Positions 1 to 11,440 of a DNA stretch of 64,000 bases are shown here, in pieces (positions within the stretch are counted from its first letter, which is position 1; every line of letters starts with the position of its first letter). Both the position numbers and the translations under genes were made by a program. The notes beneath the pieces are model-generated. The model was not told where the DNA came from, ran no database searches, and saw only the letters and a program-made list of their open reading frames with translations. The DNA comes from Hyparrhenia diplandra (taxonomy: Eukaryota > Streptophyta > Magnoliopsida > Poales > Poaceae), in assembly GCA_015847255.1 (NCBI GenBank), contig JADLZK010009398.1, positions 248,001-312,000 on the forward strand, read 5' to 3'.

Positions 1-618
1 CTTGCGCTGGCGCGCCCGGCGCCGCACAAAATTCAAACTTCGCTCTCACTTTTTCCACATGGTCGACGCGCCCGCGCAGCGCGGACGCAGCGCCAGCGCA
101 GCGTCGGCCTTGATGTAAAACACCGCCCGACGCTTCTCAATCGGCCGGGACGCGCGGGCGCCTCGAGCCCGGCGTGCGGCGCGGTGCAAACCGCCCCGGT
201 TCACTTCAATTCAACCACTTCGTGAACGATTCAATTCCAAACTTTTTGGGGACTTTTTCAAGCTACCTAGTGCTAGAATCAACAAGTGTGCACCACAACT
301 CATCACTAGACTCACCTAGGTCAAGCTACCCATCTGTACCCCCCTTAATAATACGGCCAAAAGCGAAAAACAAAGTCCTACGACTAATCCGATGTCTCTC
401 AACTCCATCGACAATCGGAACTAACCGTCCTTAACCTTGTCATCCGTCTTTTGAAAACCGAAACGATTTCCATCGCCAGAGGGCATACGAGACACATTCC
501 CTGAATCCGTCATTACCATGACCTAACTTGCCTTTGTTTACGCAAAACACACGTTAGTCATGGTAATATACATATTGTCATCAATCATCGAAACCACCCT
601 AGGGGCCTAGATGCTTCA
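1..618 (-). repeat. 3' LTR (partial) of Sirevirus-type Copia element
   Basis: This stretch matches the right-hand LTR near 12780-13470: the same GCACAAAATTCAAAC box, the same CGATTCAATTCCAAAC box and the same shared end CCTAGGGGCCTAGATGCTT. On the minus strand it begins TGAAGCATC at 618, directly after a purine-rich PPT, so it is the 3' LTR of a minus-strand element. Only about 618 of an expected 1.4 kb lie in the window, so the outer end and target-site duplication are not visible. Confidence 0.85.
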
Positions 619-640
619 ATCTCCCCCTTTTTGGTGATTG
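619..640 (-). other. Polypurine tract of the Copia element
   Basis: Read on the minus strand this is CACCAAAAAGGGGGAGATTG, immediately followed by the LTR start TGAAGCATC. This is the normal plus-strand priming site position for a Copia element. Confidence 0.8.
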
Positions 641-1033
641 ATGACAACCTCTAGAGTATGGAGATGAAATTTGAGGTTTTAAGCGCACTTGTTCACATGA
701 GCCTCTATCAATAAGATCAAAAGCGTTAGGGTGGCTCATGCGACACAAGATCAATATATGTACTCACAGAATCTGCATGAAGAGTGAGTACGACAAGGAT
801 AGCTCATATGGTTCAAAGAGTATCACAAGTAATAATCAGAGTAAACCATAAGTGCGGAAGCATAGACCATATGAGCAAAAGCATGACATGATATAATATG
901 ATACCGAAGTAGAGAGCACACATGTCATAAAGCGTATCATGATGCATCACTAATATGTACAATGCTAAGCATGAAAGTAAACATGATGCATGAGAGTGTA
1001 TCACAACAAAAGATCCAAATCCATCTCACAGAC
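641..1033 (-). other. AT-rich segment between post-pol region and PPT
   Basis: About 390 bases of AT-rich sequence lie between the PPT and the GC-rich block. They start with TGATTGATGACAACC, a sequence that often flanks Sirevirus PPTs. No supported reading frame is seen; a 63-codon minus-strand ORF at 813-1004 looks like chance. Confidence 0.5.
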
Positions 1034-3620
1034 TCCCCCTAAGGGTCGGCGGGAGGTGTAGAAACGACGAGTCGGTCATTGGAACACGAGTGCGCATCAC
1101 GCATTGCTACGGATCATCGAGGGCTCGTGGTGGGGAGTCGGCCCGACCACCGATGTCAAGGGCCCTTTGACCGGAAGTTGTCCGAGAAGCGGTCCGGGGC
1201 TCGCTCCGTGGTAGCGTGAGGGCGTCTCGGGCGTAGTGGCACCAATGGTCTCGACCCGAGACTCGAAAGCATAGCCGTGGGAAGTAGTCGGGTGGGTGCC
1301 ATCCGTGAACCGCCGCAGCTCGAGGTGGACACAGGAGTCGAGAAGGAGTCCGGGCCTGCCGCTGGTGAGGAAAATCGAGCCGGCGAGCGTTTAAATCGAC
1401 GAGAGGAGGTACCGGGCCAGAGGTTCCGCAAGGAAGGGTGAGCCGGTGATCTCCCCGGTAAGTGGCACTAAGTCCCATACCCGAGCCCGGGAAAGCACCG
1501 CATCCGAGTGATCGAGACAAGTCGTGAGCTGGTGTCCCCCGAACCCGCGCCGGGAGGTGGGTGAAGGAGCAAACTCGAGTGTATGCCCCTCGTGCCGTAA
1601 ACGACAGGGACCGGCCAAACCGAGTACCCCGAGTGGACGGTCCCCGGGCCGAAACCGAGGAGCCCGAGTGGACGGGCCGGGAAGTCGGGCGGTAATCGAA
1701 AGAGGTGCTCGTGTGGAGGCACTCCTCGAGACCGAACAAGGTGTGCAATAAGCCCCATGAATTGTGCCTGGTTTGCGGATGGCGTCTTTGGTACTCGCTC
1801 GGGCCGACGCTGGAACTCGAGCCGCCGGCCTGGGGCTCAAGCCGCCGCCTCGAACTCATCTTGACGAGCGGAAATCGCGGCAAACCGCGCCTGGGCGGCA
1901 TGCTCCGAACGGTCAAACCTATCAAGTAGCCGGATAGCCAAGCTCTACCGCTAGCCTCGCCGCCGTGCCGACGGGGAGGAGGAGGAATGAAGTCCTCGCC
2001 ATCGCCGCTAGTAGTGTCAAACACAAAGTCACGGCGGGTGACCCGCGCCGCTCCCCTCGCCGCCTCTCCTCTTCCTCCTAAGAACCTCGGCGACCGCGCA
2101 TCCCCGCGGGCCGAGCGGTCTCCCTCAGACCGGGCCGCGCCCTCGAGCTCACCGGCGGAGGGGTGACAACCCGAGCATTCCTCAGAGCTGAGAGGCATCG
2201 TAGACCCCAAACTCAAGCCGAGTGCCTGCACGCTCAACACGAGCCTCGATCGCTCAACACGAGCCTCGGGTGGAACCGGGAGCACATAGCATGTAGATAA
2301 TGAAGGTGAGCCGGTGTGCATAGGACATCGGGCGTGTAGTAGCAAAGCTCCCGTAGATCACCTCCTCAATGTCACACAATATCACATCCCAAATATCAAA
2401 GGGCTCCTTCCTCAACAGATGTGCTACTATCCATTCTTTGGATCCCGTGAAACCCTCTCACGAGAAACCCATCCTAGGCAGAATGGTGCGGCGAACAATA
2501 GCATCAAGAGCCAGGGCCATCCCTGTCATAGCTGACGGATCTATGCTAGAACCCTCTCCAAAGTCCGGACCAAAACAACAGCGGACGAAGTCAACCTCTG
2601 GAAGGATCCCTTACGTGCTTGACGGGAGAGGGCGTCGGGGTAGCACTCACCGTGGAACTCGCCCCAGCACGGAAGGGTATCCACGAGGAGCTCTCTCGCA
2701 CGGGCACTAGTCAACTTCCACCTCGACCCTTGAAGCTCAAGTAGAGCTCGAGTGGTCGGGGGGTCAATCCGCATCGTGGCGTAGAACTCATGGATCAAAA
2801 GACTCAACATAGCCGCGGCTCTCGCGGATCGGATCAACGAACCCGGAAGTGCATCTATGTAACCTCGAACGCCTCTCCCAAGGTCCCGACAAACCGGCCG
2901 AAATAAATCACCTTGTGCTTTGTGAAGATGCCGTAGGCCTCATATATGCACCGGTAGAAGTCCTCGTGCAAAGCGGTGCGAAGAACTCAACTCGTGTCGC
3001 CGCTCATCCGGAAACCATCGCCGACGGCCGGGTCCTCATCCCGTAGATCTGTCTCGCGGTCTTCGTGGTGAGGTCGCCGAGGAACAAATGGAGGGCGCCT
3101 GCGTGCGGAAAGTGGTGTAGGAGCGGCCGAAGCCGAGGACGGAGCGCTCGTCTTGGCCGCCTGCGTGCAACCCGCAAAGACCGACGGGCTGCGCAGACCA
3201 CGGAGGTAGAGCTCTCCCCTATTCGTGCTAACTCAGCCTCGAGGTCGATCCGCTTCGCCCTCGACTCGACTCGGTCGTTCTTGGCCGCGGTGTCCCCGAT
3301 AGCCAAACCGGGCTCGACCGCCACCACGAAGCTGGTTATATCGGCGGCCCGAGCAACCAACAAGGCGCGCCGGGCCTCTGTCGAGAACCCTCTTCTTCTT
3401 CTTTGTCTTCTCAATGGCCTTCTTCTTCCCTTTGAGAGCCTCCGGAAGCCTAGGTGGACGACGCCGATCGTCACCACCATCACCACCGCCACCTACGGTC
3501 TTGACCCGGGCATAGTGAGCCCGACACGGCACTGTTGCAAGAAGATGAGCCGACACCTTGTGAGGCTTGGCCTCAATCCGCACTAACGGGCTTGGCCCCG
3601 AGTTCAACTGCCACTACCAA
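1034..3620 (-). pseudogene. Degraded post-pol coding region (env-like or extra ORF) of the Copia element
   Basis: This GC-rich block lies between RNase H and the 3' LTR. It carries several overlapping minus-strand open stretches (3607-3233, 3492-3004, 2837-2541, 2345-1107) that look like one long frame broken by indels. Recognisable local features are a basic Lys/Arg-rich stretch (KGKKKAIEKTKKKKR, 3607-3233 frame), an Ala/Glu-rich probable helix (DLEAELARIGE, 3492-3004 frame) and a segment FYATMRIDPPTTRALLELQG followed by LTSARARELL (2837-2541). The last resembles the 'putative plant transposon protein' domain seen in extra ORFs of plant retroelements; I recall this resemblance and have not tested it. 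Some Sireviruses carry env-like ORFs at this position. No signal peptide or membrane segment is evident. Confidence 0.4.
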
Positions 3621-5067
3621 AGCACCTCACGTAACCGCCCATAGTGACACAACTCACGCATAGGATAGAATAGTGGGGTTTATAACAATGAGTAATATCC
3701 TAGAGGTGAGAGAGCCTATGGAAGCAAGCATGGAGGTGAGAGAGAGAGGGGTTGGGCACAAGTTATACCTAGCCTTGCGAATTCCTGTGAAAAGGGAAGA
3801 AACGATGAGCGGGACACCTCCGGGGATCAAGGTAGGTCACTTCAATCAAGGTGGGTCGAGAGAATTTGTCGGAACAGTGAACTATCTTTGGTTCGGGCAT
3901 TCTGTCGAGCACATGGTGGGCAAGGGTTAGGGAGGAAAGGGAAGCTCACATCCATGGTGTTCCGCGGCCGAGGAAGCAAAGGGAGGCCGGGACGACGAAG
4001 ACGCCGCGTTCCCAAGAACGAGGAGGTGGCCCACGGTGGTGCTCGCGACGGCGGCGGCAATGGTGGCGGCAGGGCCGCGGGTTTGGCGAGGGCAGCGTGG
4101 TGGGGCGAACTGGCGTGGAGCGGTGGCGGCGCAGTGGCGCGATGGTGGCCCGGTGGCGGGTGGCGGGTGGCGGCGTAGGCGCGATCGGGGCGGTGAGAGC
4201 GGGCGCGGCACGGGCGGGCGGGTGGGTAACCCCGGCGTCGGGAGAAAGAAGAAAAAGGGGCCCGCTGGTTTGAAATAAAGAGACCTGGGGGCCCACTCGT
4301 CGAGAATAAGAAGATTCCCCGCCGCTGACATGCGCCGGCCGCTGCCAGCGGGGTGCGCCCGGGACGCGCCAGCGATCAGCCGGACGCTAGCCCGCAGAGG
4401 GTGGCGCGGGGGTCGCGCCGACGCCGCCACCGAAGCGCCGGACGCCGCCAGCGTGTGTACGGCGACGTTGATTTTTTCTAAAATTCGCCGACGCCGCCAG
4501 GGGCGGCCCTCGCCGGACGCGGCTAAAATCAATGCCGCCGGGTCCGGCGTTTGAAAAATTTCCGTGTCTTCAAATTTGTCTTCGATCTTCGCGGCGCCTT
4601 CTCCCAACCTCATTCCAACTCAAATAAGACCCCAAATAACACCTAGTTGGAACATGTCATGGGAGTCCTCTCTCAAACCCTCGATTTTGCGAATAATTTG
4701 CCATAGGCATAGATTAATTTTCGAAAAATAGGCGATAAAACCGATCGAGGAGCATCGTATGGCCAAGCAATGGAGTTTATGAACCTTTAGGAGCGTCAAA
4801 TGCTCTCTCCATCCTTGGGCGAACACAACGGATACTCAAGCTTGAACCAAAAAAAGAAACGACGAAAACCAACAACCATGCATATGCAATGCAAAAACGA
4901 GAATTTAAATAAGGAATTTGAATCTAGTTGGCTTGTCAAGTTTGAACCAAGATTAAGCTTTTCACACGCTTTTGGCAGTTATCTTAATCATGTTAGACAA
5001 GCCCTATATGCATTGCAAGAATCTAAACATGGCATATAATACAATGAATGCAAGGGACAACACAAGC
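3621..5067 (-). other. Non-coding spacer downstream of RNase H, including a GC-rich block
   Basis: This spacer lies between the RNase H stop and the GC-rich ORF block. Positions 3950-4550 are very GC-rich with runs of GGC/GCC and give long but low-complexity open frames on both strands (Gly/Ala/Arg-rich or Pro/Ala-rich). I do not accept these as genes. Positions 4560-5067 are AT-rich with no supported feature. Confidence 0.5.
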
Positions 5068-5478
5068 TCATTTTCTAGTGAAGTTGGAAAAATCAAGAAT
5101 ATTGAGCTCGCCTCTTAACTCACAAAACCTTGCCTCATCCAAAGGCTTAGTGAAGATGTCCGCCAAATTGTCTTCGGTCCTCACTCCTTGAAGAGATATA
5201 TCTTTCTTGGACACATGATCACGAATGAAGTGATGACGAATATCAATATGCTTGGTGCGGGAATGTTGAACCGGATTGCTTGCAATTTTGATGGCACTTT
5301 CATTATCACATAGCAATGAAACCTTCTCAAACTTGACACCATAATCAAGGAGAGTTTGCTTCATGTAGAGAATTTGAGCACAACAAGCTCCCATGGCAAT
5401 ATACTCCGCCTTGGCGGTTGACAAGGTCACACTATTTTGCTTCTTAGAACACCAAGAGACAATAGACCTTCCAAGCAA
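5068..5478 (-). pseudogene. RNase H domain of Copia pol
   Basis: This is the C-terminal end of the polyprotein, with the stop at 5068-5070. Signature stretches of the Copia RNase H are present: SWCSKKQNSVTLSTAKAEY near the start, LLCDNESAIKIASNP in the middle and HSRTKHIDIRHHFIRD further on, then NLADIFTKPL before the end. The acidic residues in AEY and CDNES are kept. The frame is intact for 136 codons, but it is cut from the upstream RT frame by a shift near 5480-5510. RNase H removes the RNA template strand during reverse transcription. Confidence 0.9.
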
Positions 5479-5506
5479 ATGGCACCCTCCGGTTGTGCTT
5501 CTTCTA

Positions 5507-6957
5507 TCAATTTTGCAACCGGCATAATCCGAGTCGGAATAGCCAACAAGTTGGAATCTTGCTCCTTTGGGATACCATATGCCAATGCACGGTGTTTTGC
5601 TTGAGGTACCTAAGAATTCTCTTCACCGCGGTGAGATGGGATTCCATAGGGTTAGCTTGAAAACGAGCACATAAGCAAACACTAAACATAATGTCGGGCC
5701 TAGATGCGGTAAGATAGAGCAAGCTACCAATCATAGATCGATAGTGAGTCTTGTCTACCGGTTTACCTCCCACATCCGGGTCAAGTTGTCCATTGGTTGG
5801 CACGGTGTCTTGATGGGCTTACAATCTTCCATATCAAACCTCTTGAGAAGGTCTTTGGTATACTTTTCTTGAGAGATGAAGGTCCCTTCTCTCAATTGCT
5901 TGACTTGAAACCCGAGGAAGAAGGTAAGCTCACCAATCATGGACATTTCAAACTCCTTCGACATCAAGGCACCAAACTCCTTACAATGTTCTTCATTTGT
6001 TGAGCCAAAGATTATGTCATCGACATAAACTTGACAAATGAAGATGTTCCCTTCATGCTTCTTGGTGAATAGTGTGGTGTCCACCTTCCCAATGGTGAAG
6101 CCCTTCGCAATGAGGAAGTCCCGAAGGCGCTCATACCATGCTCTTGGGGCTTGTTTGAGCCCATATAGCGCCTTGGTCAACCTATAAACATGGTTAGGAT
6201 ATCTAGGGTCTTCAAAACCGGGATGTTGATCAATAAAGACTAGTTCATTTATGAAGCCATTTTAAAAAGCACTTTTCACATCCATTTGATATAATTTCAT
6301 GTTATGATGTGATGCATATGAAAGGAGGATACGTATGGCTTCAAGTCTTGCCACCGGTGCAAAGGTCTCTCCAAAATCCAAAGCTTCAACTTGAGATAAC
6401 CCCTTTGCCACTAGTCTTGCCTTGTTCCGCATGACAACACCTTGATCATCTTGCTTGTTGCGGAACACCCACTTTGTTCCAATGACTCTTGCACCTTTAC
6501 GCCGCTCTACAAGTGTCCACACTTCATTGTGGGTGAAGTTGCCCAATTCTTCATGCATGGCATTCACCCAATCCGGATCTTCTAGAGCTTCCTCTATAGT
6601 AGTAGGTTCTAAACAAGAGACAAAAGCATGATATTCAACAAAAGAAGCAAGTTTTTGAGATCGAGTCATAACCCCCTTTATAGGACTCCCTATGATGAGA
6701 TCTTGAGGATGTGCTTGGAGTAGAGGAGAATTCCTTCGATCAACCACTTGAGGAGGGTCTTGTGGAGCATCAACATCTTGAGCTTGTTCCACACTTTGTT
6801 CATGAGAGACATGAGTATCATCATGGTGGTTGTTCTCATCTTTATCATCATCTTGTGGAACATTGGATGAAGATGGCTTGTCAATGATTTCAACATCGTC
6901 ATCATCATCTTTAGGCTTGATGTCTCCAACCGGCATGTTTTTCATGGCCTCCCTCAA
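5507..6957 (-). pseudogene. Reverse transcriptase domain of Copia pol
   Basis: The RT is split over three frames. The 6957-6262 segment has an acidic linker (DDDDDVEIID), then DPDWVNAMHEEL, WTLVERRKGARVIGTKWVF, KARLVAKG and the MDVKSAF motif, which carries the first catalytic Asp. The 6180-5755 segment has KALYGLKQAPRAWYERL and the catalytic YVDDIIFGS box. The 5803-5507 segment has the connection motif YRSMIGSLLYLTASRPDI. Frame breaks lie near 6180-6262 and 5755-5803. All catalytic residues are still encoded, so loss of function rests only on the indels. Confidence 0.92.
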
Positions 6958-7913
6958 TGGTTCATCACCTACATCATCAAGATTCTCAAGTGCTCCTTGG
7001 GGCCGTTAGATTCATCAAACTCCACATCATATGTTTCCTCTACCATCTTTGGTCGCATGATTGAATACTCGATATGCTTTGGACTTCGATGAGTAACCAA
7101 CAAGAAAACCAATATCACAACGTCTTTGAAACTTCCCTAGATGTTGGCGCTTCTTGTAGATGTAGCATTTGCAACCAAACACCCTAAAGAAGGAGACGTC
7201 CGGCTTCTTCCCATTGAGCAACTCATGAGGTGTCTTCTTGAGAAACTTTTTGGAGGTAGAGGCGGTTGGATGCATAGCATGCGGTGTTGATTGCCTCGCC
7301 CAAAACTTCTCATCGGTGCCATACTCATCAAGCATTGTTCTTGCCAAAGTGATTAGTGTCCGGTTCTTTCTCTCCACTACACCATTTTGTTGAGGAGTGT
7401 ATGTTGAAGAGAACTCATGCTTGATCCCAACTTCATCACAATATTGCTCAATGTTTGTGTTGTCAAATTCTTTCCCATTATCACTCCTTATCTTCTTGAT
7501 CTTTACATCAAATTCATTTTGAGCTCTTTTAGCAAACTTCTTGAAGCAAGCGGCCACTTCGGATTTGTCATGAAGGAAGAATGTCCAAGTATATCTTGAG
7601 TAGTCATCAACAATCACTAGACAATATAGGTTGCCCCCAAGCTCTTGTATGTTGTTGGTCCAAAGAGATCCATGTGAAGTAGCTCTAGCACTCTATGTGT
7701 TGACATGAAAGCTTTGGTTGGATGGGTGTTGGCAACTTGCTTGCCGGCTTGACATGCACTACAAAGCTTGTCCTTTTCAAACTTGACATCCTTCAATCCT
7801 CTCACTAGATCATTCTTCATTAGCTTCTTGAGAGACCCCATACCAATGTGTGCTAGTCTTCTATGCCATAGCCAACCAAGTGATGTAGCCTTAGCAAATA
7901 GGCAAGTTTGCAA
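6958..7913 (-). pseudogene. Integrase region of Copia pol
   Basis: The 7913-7617 frame begins in the gag-pre-integrase/HHCC zinc-binding part (WHRRLAHIGMGSL ... LCSACQAGK) and ends at LHMDLFGP, which carries the first Asp of the DDE triad. The 7617-7027 frame continues with MIVDDYSRYTWTFFL, KIRSDNGKEF (second Asp) and YTPQQNGVVERKNRTL (Glu), then FGCKCYIYKKRQHLGKF and FLVGYSSKSKAYRVFN. The HHCC and DDE residues are all present. Frame changes occur near 7617 and near 6960-7030, where the link to RT is lost. Integrase inserts the cDNA into host DNA. Confidence 0.92.
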
Positions 7914-8296
7914 GTTGGCTTCTTCGAAGTGAAATCCACAACATAGAGGTTGTTGTACCTAAAGCCTCTAAATATCTCTTGCTTGTCACTCTTCTTTGTC
8001 ACAACAACTTCATGTTCATCAAATAGGCATTGGAAGCCAAGATCACATAGTTGACCAACCGACAACAAGTTGAAGCTCAATGAAGCAACATATAAGACAT
8101 TTGAGAGTGAGTGATCATTTGATATTGCAACCTTTTCCAAGCCTCTCACTTTGCTCTTTGAATTGTCACCAAATGTAATCTTGTTGTGGCCTTTGTCCCC
8201 TTCTTCTAGTGAGGTGAACATACGAGGATCACCGGTCATATGTTGTGTGCAACCACTATCAATAACCCAATGACTTCCACCGGTCTTGTAGTTCAC
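7853..8296 (-). pseudogene. Aspartic protease domain of Copia pol
   Basis: The frame opens with SHWVIDSGCTQHMTGD, the Copia protease active-site signature (DSG), followed by ITFGDNSKSKVRGLEKV and LSNVLYVASLSFNLLSVGQL. The latter is the conserved C-terminal half that leads into the pre-integrase domain. The end (7913-7853) overlaps the start of the integrase frame because of a shift. The protease cleaves the gag-pol polyprotein. Confidence 0.92.
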
Positions 8297-8310
8297 CTAC
8301 ACACAATAGA

Positions 8311-8759
8311 TCAAGCTTGTTGCTTAGGGACCCACTCTTGTTTAGGGCCCTTGGTGTTCTCAATCAATGACTTAGCAACCCAAATTTGCTTAGGCCTATT
8401 CTTGTTTGGTGGACCTAAGAACATGACCTTGGTCTTGCCACTAGTATCCTTTCTAAGCATGTAGTGAGCATTGAAGGCAAAAGGTCTAGCATGCTTGGGC
8501 AAGGGTTGTGGTGGTGGTGTCACACACTCATGAGAGAAATGCCCTTCTTGACCACACTCAAAGCATCTCTTTGGCTTGGGCTTGGGCTTTGACTTGAGTT
8601 GATGTTGAGCCTTGGGTTGAGCTTGAGCTTTAGCTTTCTTCTCTTCATTTGCCTTGTACCCAATACCACTCTTATCCATCTTCATAATGGTGTTCATGAA
8701 TAGCTCACTTTGAAGATTGTGACCCTTGGTGAACTTGCTCAAGCCGGTAGTGAGATGAG
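8311..8759 (-). pseudogene. Gag C-terminal part with CCHC zinc knuckle
   Basis: A Lys/Pro/Gln-rich linker (KAKAQAQPKAQHQLKSKPKP) precedes CFECGQEGHFSHEC, a CX2CX4HX4C nucleocapsid knuckle. It lies directly upstream of the protease in the reading direction. The upstream edge is cut at 8759 by the solo LTR insertion; the remainder of gag resumes at 9955. Confidence 0.85.
8755..8759. repeat. Target-site duplication ATGAG (left copy)
   Basis: ATGAG directly precedes the TGTTGACA start of the solo LTR and recurs at 9955-9959 directly after its TCAACA end. Confidence 0.85.
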
Positions 8760-9056
8760 TGTTGACACCTGTTATAGCATAATATTACAAGTCAAATAAC
8801 ATGAAATAAGGGCTCAAGTTAAAGACCAAACATAAGTCTAGGGGTCTAACTAACATAATTCCACGAGTTTTGGTATTCTATGACTTTCCAGGGACTTGAT
8901 AGATAATTGCAGAGAAGAATGGAGAAAGTTCCAGAATATACAAGACATATGAAGACAAGACTTGACCGTGAAGTAACTCAACCCGAAAAGTAGACTAAAA
9001 CATTCTAGAAGATACCAGAGGACACGGAAAAGACGGGATGCCAAGATGGCATGACA

Positions 9057-9068
9057 CCGGGCGCCGCC
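9057..9068. other. GC box CCGGGCGCCGCC in solo LTR
   Basis: This exact 12-mer lies about 150 bp upstream of the TATA-like box of this LTR. It recurs in two other unrelated LTRs in the window (12794-12805 and 36835-36846). Its centre is the palindrome GGCGCC. Confidence 0.6.
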
Positions 9069-9207
9069 CGATATTAGGTTGATAGCCGCGGTGGGCCTTT
9101 TAGCTTGACCTCTCCTTTCTAGGTCGGTTTACTACCGACTTTGAGGTTGTATCTACACCGTTGTTGAAGGTCGGTTTGATCCAAGGGGTTGCGTTCATTG
9201 CCAAGTA

Positions 9208-9217
9208 CTATATAAGA
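9208..9217 (+). promoter_or_regulatory. TATA box of solo LTR
   Basis: ACTATATAAG lies in the middle of the LTR, where U3 promoters are expected, followed downstream by the presumed R/U5. Confidence 0.55.
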
Positions 9218-9954
9218 AGACCCGGTGACCCCTGTGATAACAACAATTTCATTATCATACTCATTCATCAACTCATACCCATCTAGTACGGCCAAGTCTA
9301 GACCTAAGCCCTAGTTCATACTAGAAGTAGTTAGCTATCTAGCTAGTTCTAGTTGAAGATCAAATTCTAGTTGATGATCTTAGACTTGGGTATTTATCAT
9401 TTATATATTTATCTTTATCCCGTGACTTATCTAGTTTGAGTAATGTTAGATGCATATGGCTACTTTGTGCATTACAATTTAGTAAGGTGGATCTCATAAA
9501 TAAATCACAATATAAATCATTAGACATCCTTTTTTCTCTCTACTTTCCATAGACTCCTTCCTCGTGGTAAAATATAAATACGATACGGATTACTCTCGGT
9601 GAAGTGCTACAATTGGTATTTCTATCGTAAACTTGTTTGATATCATGTTCATTCTTTTATCAAGGCCAATCAAGAATACCATGCCCCGCATTTCTTTGAG
9701 CGTTATTGCTAGGGTGACAGACTAGTGTATAGGTAATGCCTAGAAATGAGTGGTATACCTTGAGTACATATCCCGGTGAGATTAACTCCACTATGGATAA
9801 TGGTGCTAAGTTTACATCCCACTACTAACACCGCCTAACTCCGCTTTGTTGGATCATGAGGTTAATCCCATATCCAAGCTAACATGATTAGATAGATATC
9901 CCATATATATTTCTTTTCGTCTTCCTAATTGGGATCGTGTAAGAAATATCAACA

Positions 9955-10372
9955 ATGAGCCTTCTCTTTCTTGAGCTTATCATTTTTCTTGTTTGAGCAT
10001 CTCAAATTCAAGCATGATCTTGTGCTCTTCTTCACTCTTGGTGGACTTGCTCAATGTGGCGGTGTGTTGAACTCTCTCTTTCTTGAGCTTCTCATTTTCT
10101 TGCTTGAGCATTTCAAACTCAAGACCCGACTCATATGTTTCATCACTTTTCTCAACGACAATCAACTTTTAAGTTGATATCTCCTCATGATCTTTCTTTT
10201 AGCTTGATGTTCTCATTCTTGATCTTGATGTACTCATCATAGTGATCGGCCACAACCACTTGCTTGCCTTTGCTACTAGCCTTTTGCTCAATGTTCTCAT
10301 CAATCAAATCATCACATGATGTAGCTATATCAATCTTAACAACATGGTTAGTAGCAACATGTGGCTCATCAT
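9955..10372 (-). pseudogene. Gag coiled-coil segment
   Basis: The minus-strand frame at 10165-9980 reads EMLKQENEKLKKERVQHTATLS, then SEEEHKIMLEFEMLKQEK, a charged heptad-like segment typical of the extended Sirevirus gag. Positions 10166-10372 continue similar Lys/Glu/Ser-rich coding on the minus strand but are broken by frameshifts. Confidence 0.6.
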
Positions 10373-11440
10373 TTAAAAACTCATTAGCAACAAGAAGGTT
10401 GTCATGATCAACCTTGAGATTTGTGTACTCTTCTTGAGCTTGTTATATCTAATGATGAGCTCATTGTGAGTTCCCTCAAGTTTATCATGTTTTTCTTTAA
10501 GCTCCTTTAGGGAAGGTTTGAGCTCCTTGAGGGAGGATTTCACAAGCTTATATTCATCTCTAAGCTCATCACTAGCCTCTTGTGCTTTGTCATGTTTAGC
10601 AAGAAGAGTTTCATTCTCAAGTTTAAGCATGTCAATCTTTTTTGTTTGCCTTTGAGACCATTTTAGAATACTTGCTAAGCAAAGTCGCTTAAGCTCATCA
10701 TAGCTAGGTGCTTCATACTCAACATCCTCATCACTATCATTATCACTATCACTACTTTCATCATCACTTGGTACCTTGGTGTCCTTTGCCATGAGGCATA
10801 GGTGTGTAGACGATGAAGATGGTGATGGTGGTGGTGAAGCGTATGAAGACCCAATAGCAATAGCCGCCACATGTTCTTGCTCATCATCACTTTCTTCACC
10901 GGAGGAGCCACCGCATGATGATTCAATGTCGGTGAGCCAATCACCAACAATGTAAGCCTTTCCATCTTTCTTCTTGTGGTAGTCCTTCTTCTTGCCATCT
11001 TTCTTCTTTATATGGCTTATCCTTCTTCTTCTCTTCATCATCACTTGATTCTTCTCTCTTGTCCCGTTGCTTCTTCTTGTGCTTGTCTTTCTTGGGTGGT
11101 TGGGACATTGATGAGCAAGGTGACCAAGATGATGGCAATTGTAGCACTCCATCTCGGAGAGTGGCTTCTTCTTGGTACTTGTGTAGAATTGCTTCCTTGA
11201 TGAATCAAACTTGACTCCCCTCTTGCTAAGACCCTTGAGCATCTTGGTAGTTTTCTTCACCATGAGTGCAAGATCATCAAGGTCCTCATCACTTGGGCTT
11301 TGAGAGGAGGTCTTGAAAGCTTTGCCTTTGCCTTTCTTGTCAATGCTAGCCTTAAAAGCAAGATCTTTCTTCTTTGTCGATGAAGATTCATCTTTGGGAT
11401 TGATATGCATGTACATTTCATGGGCATTGATCTTTCCCAA
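10373..11440 (-). pseudogene. Gag central region with CCHC knuckle and coiled coil
   Basis: A 355-codon minus-strand frame contains KKPLSEMECYNCHHLGHLAHQC, whose CYNC...GH...C part is a CX2CX4HX4C knuckle at about residues 98-111. Lys-rich and acidic Ser-rich stretches follow (about residues 140-250). A long charged coiled coil with repeats such as LKELKPSLKELKEKHDKLEG ends the frame. Gag forms the virus-like particle in the cytoplasm and binds RNA through the knuckle. With the knuckle near 8560 there are two in this element, separated by the coiled coil. Confidence 0.85.

Larger units (their letters stand above)
8760..9954 (+). repeat. Solo LTR (1,195 bp) nested in the Copia gag
   Basis: It begins TGTTGACACC and ends AATATCAACA, so the ends form the inverted repeat TGTTGA/TCAACA. 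It is flanked by a perfect 5-bp duplication ATGAG. A TATA-like ACTATATAAG at 9208-9217 fits a + strand promoter. There is no PBS, PPT or coding sequence, and removing it rejoins the Copia gag. This is the product expected from LTR-LTR recombination of a complete, probably gypsy-type, element. The family cannot be named from the sequence alone. Confidence 0.88.

Noticed and set aside
1107..2345. 412-codon minus-strand ORF
   Set aside because: It lies in the CG-rich post-pol region and overlaps several open frames on both strands. Composition is Arg/Ser/Pro/Gly without motifs; the coding frame probably switches inside it. Kept only as part of the degraded region.
3927..4613. 228-codon minus-strand ORF
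   Set aside because: Low-complexity Pro/Ala/Arg translation of a GGC-repeat region; the opposite strand is open too.
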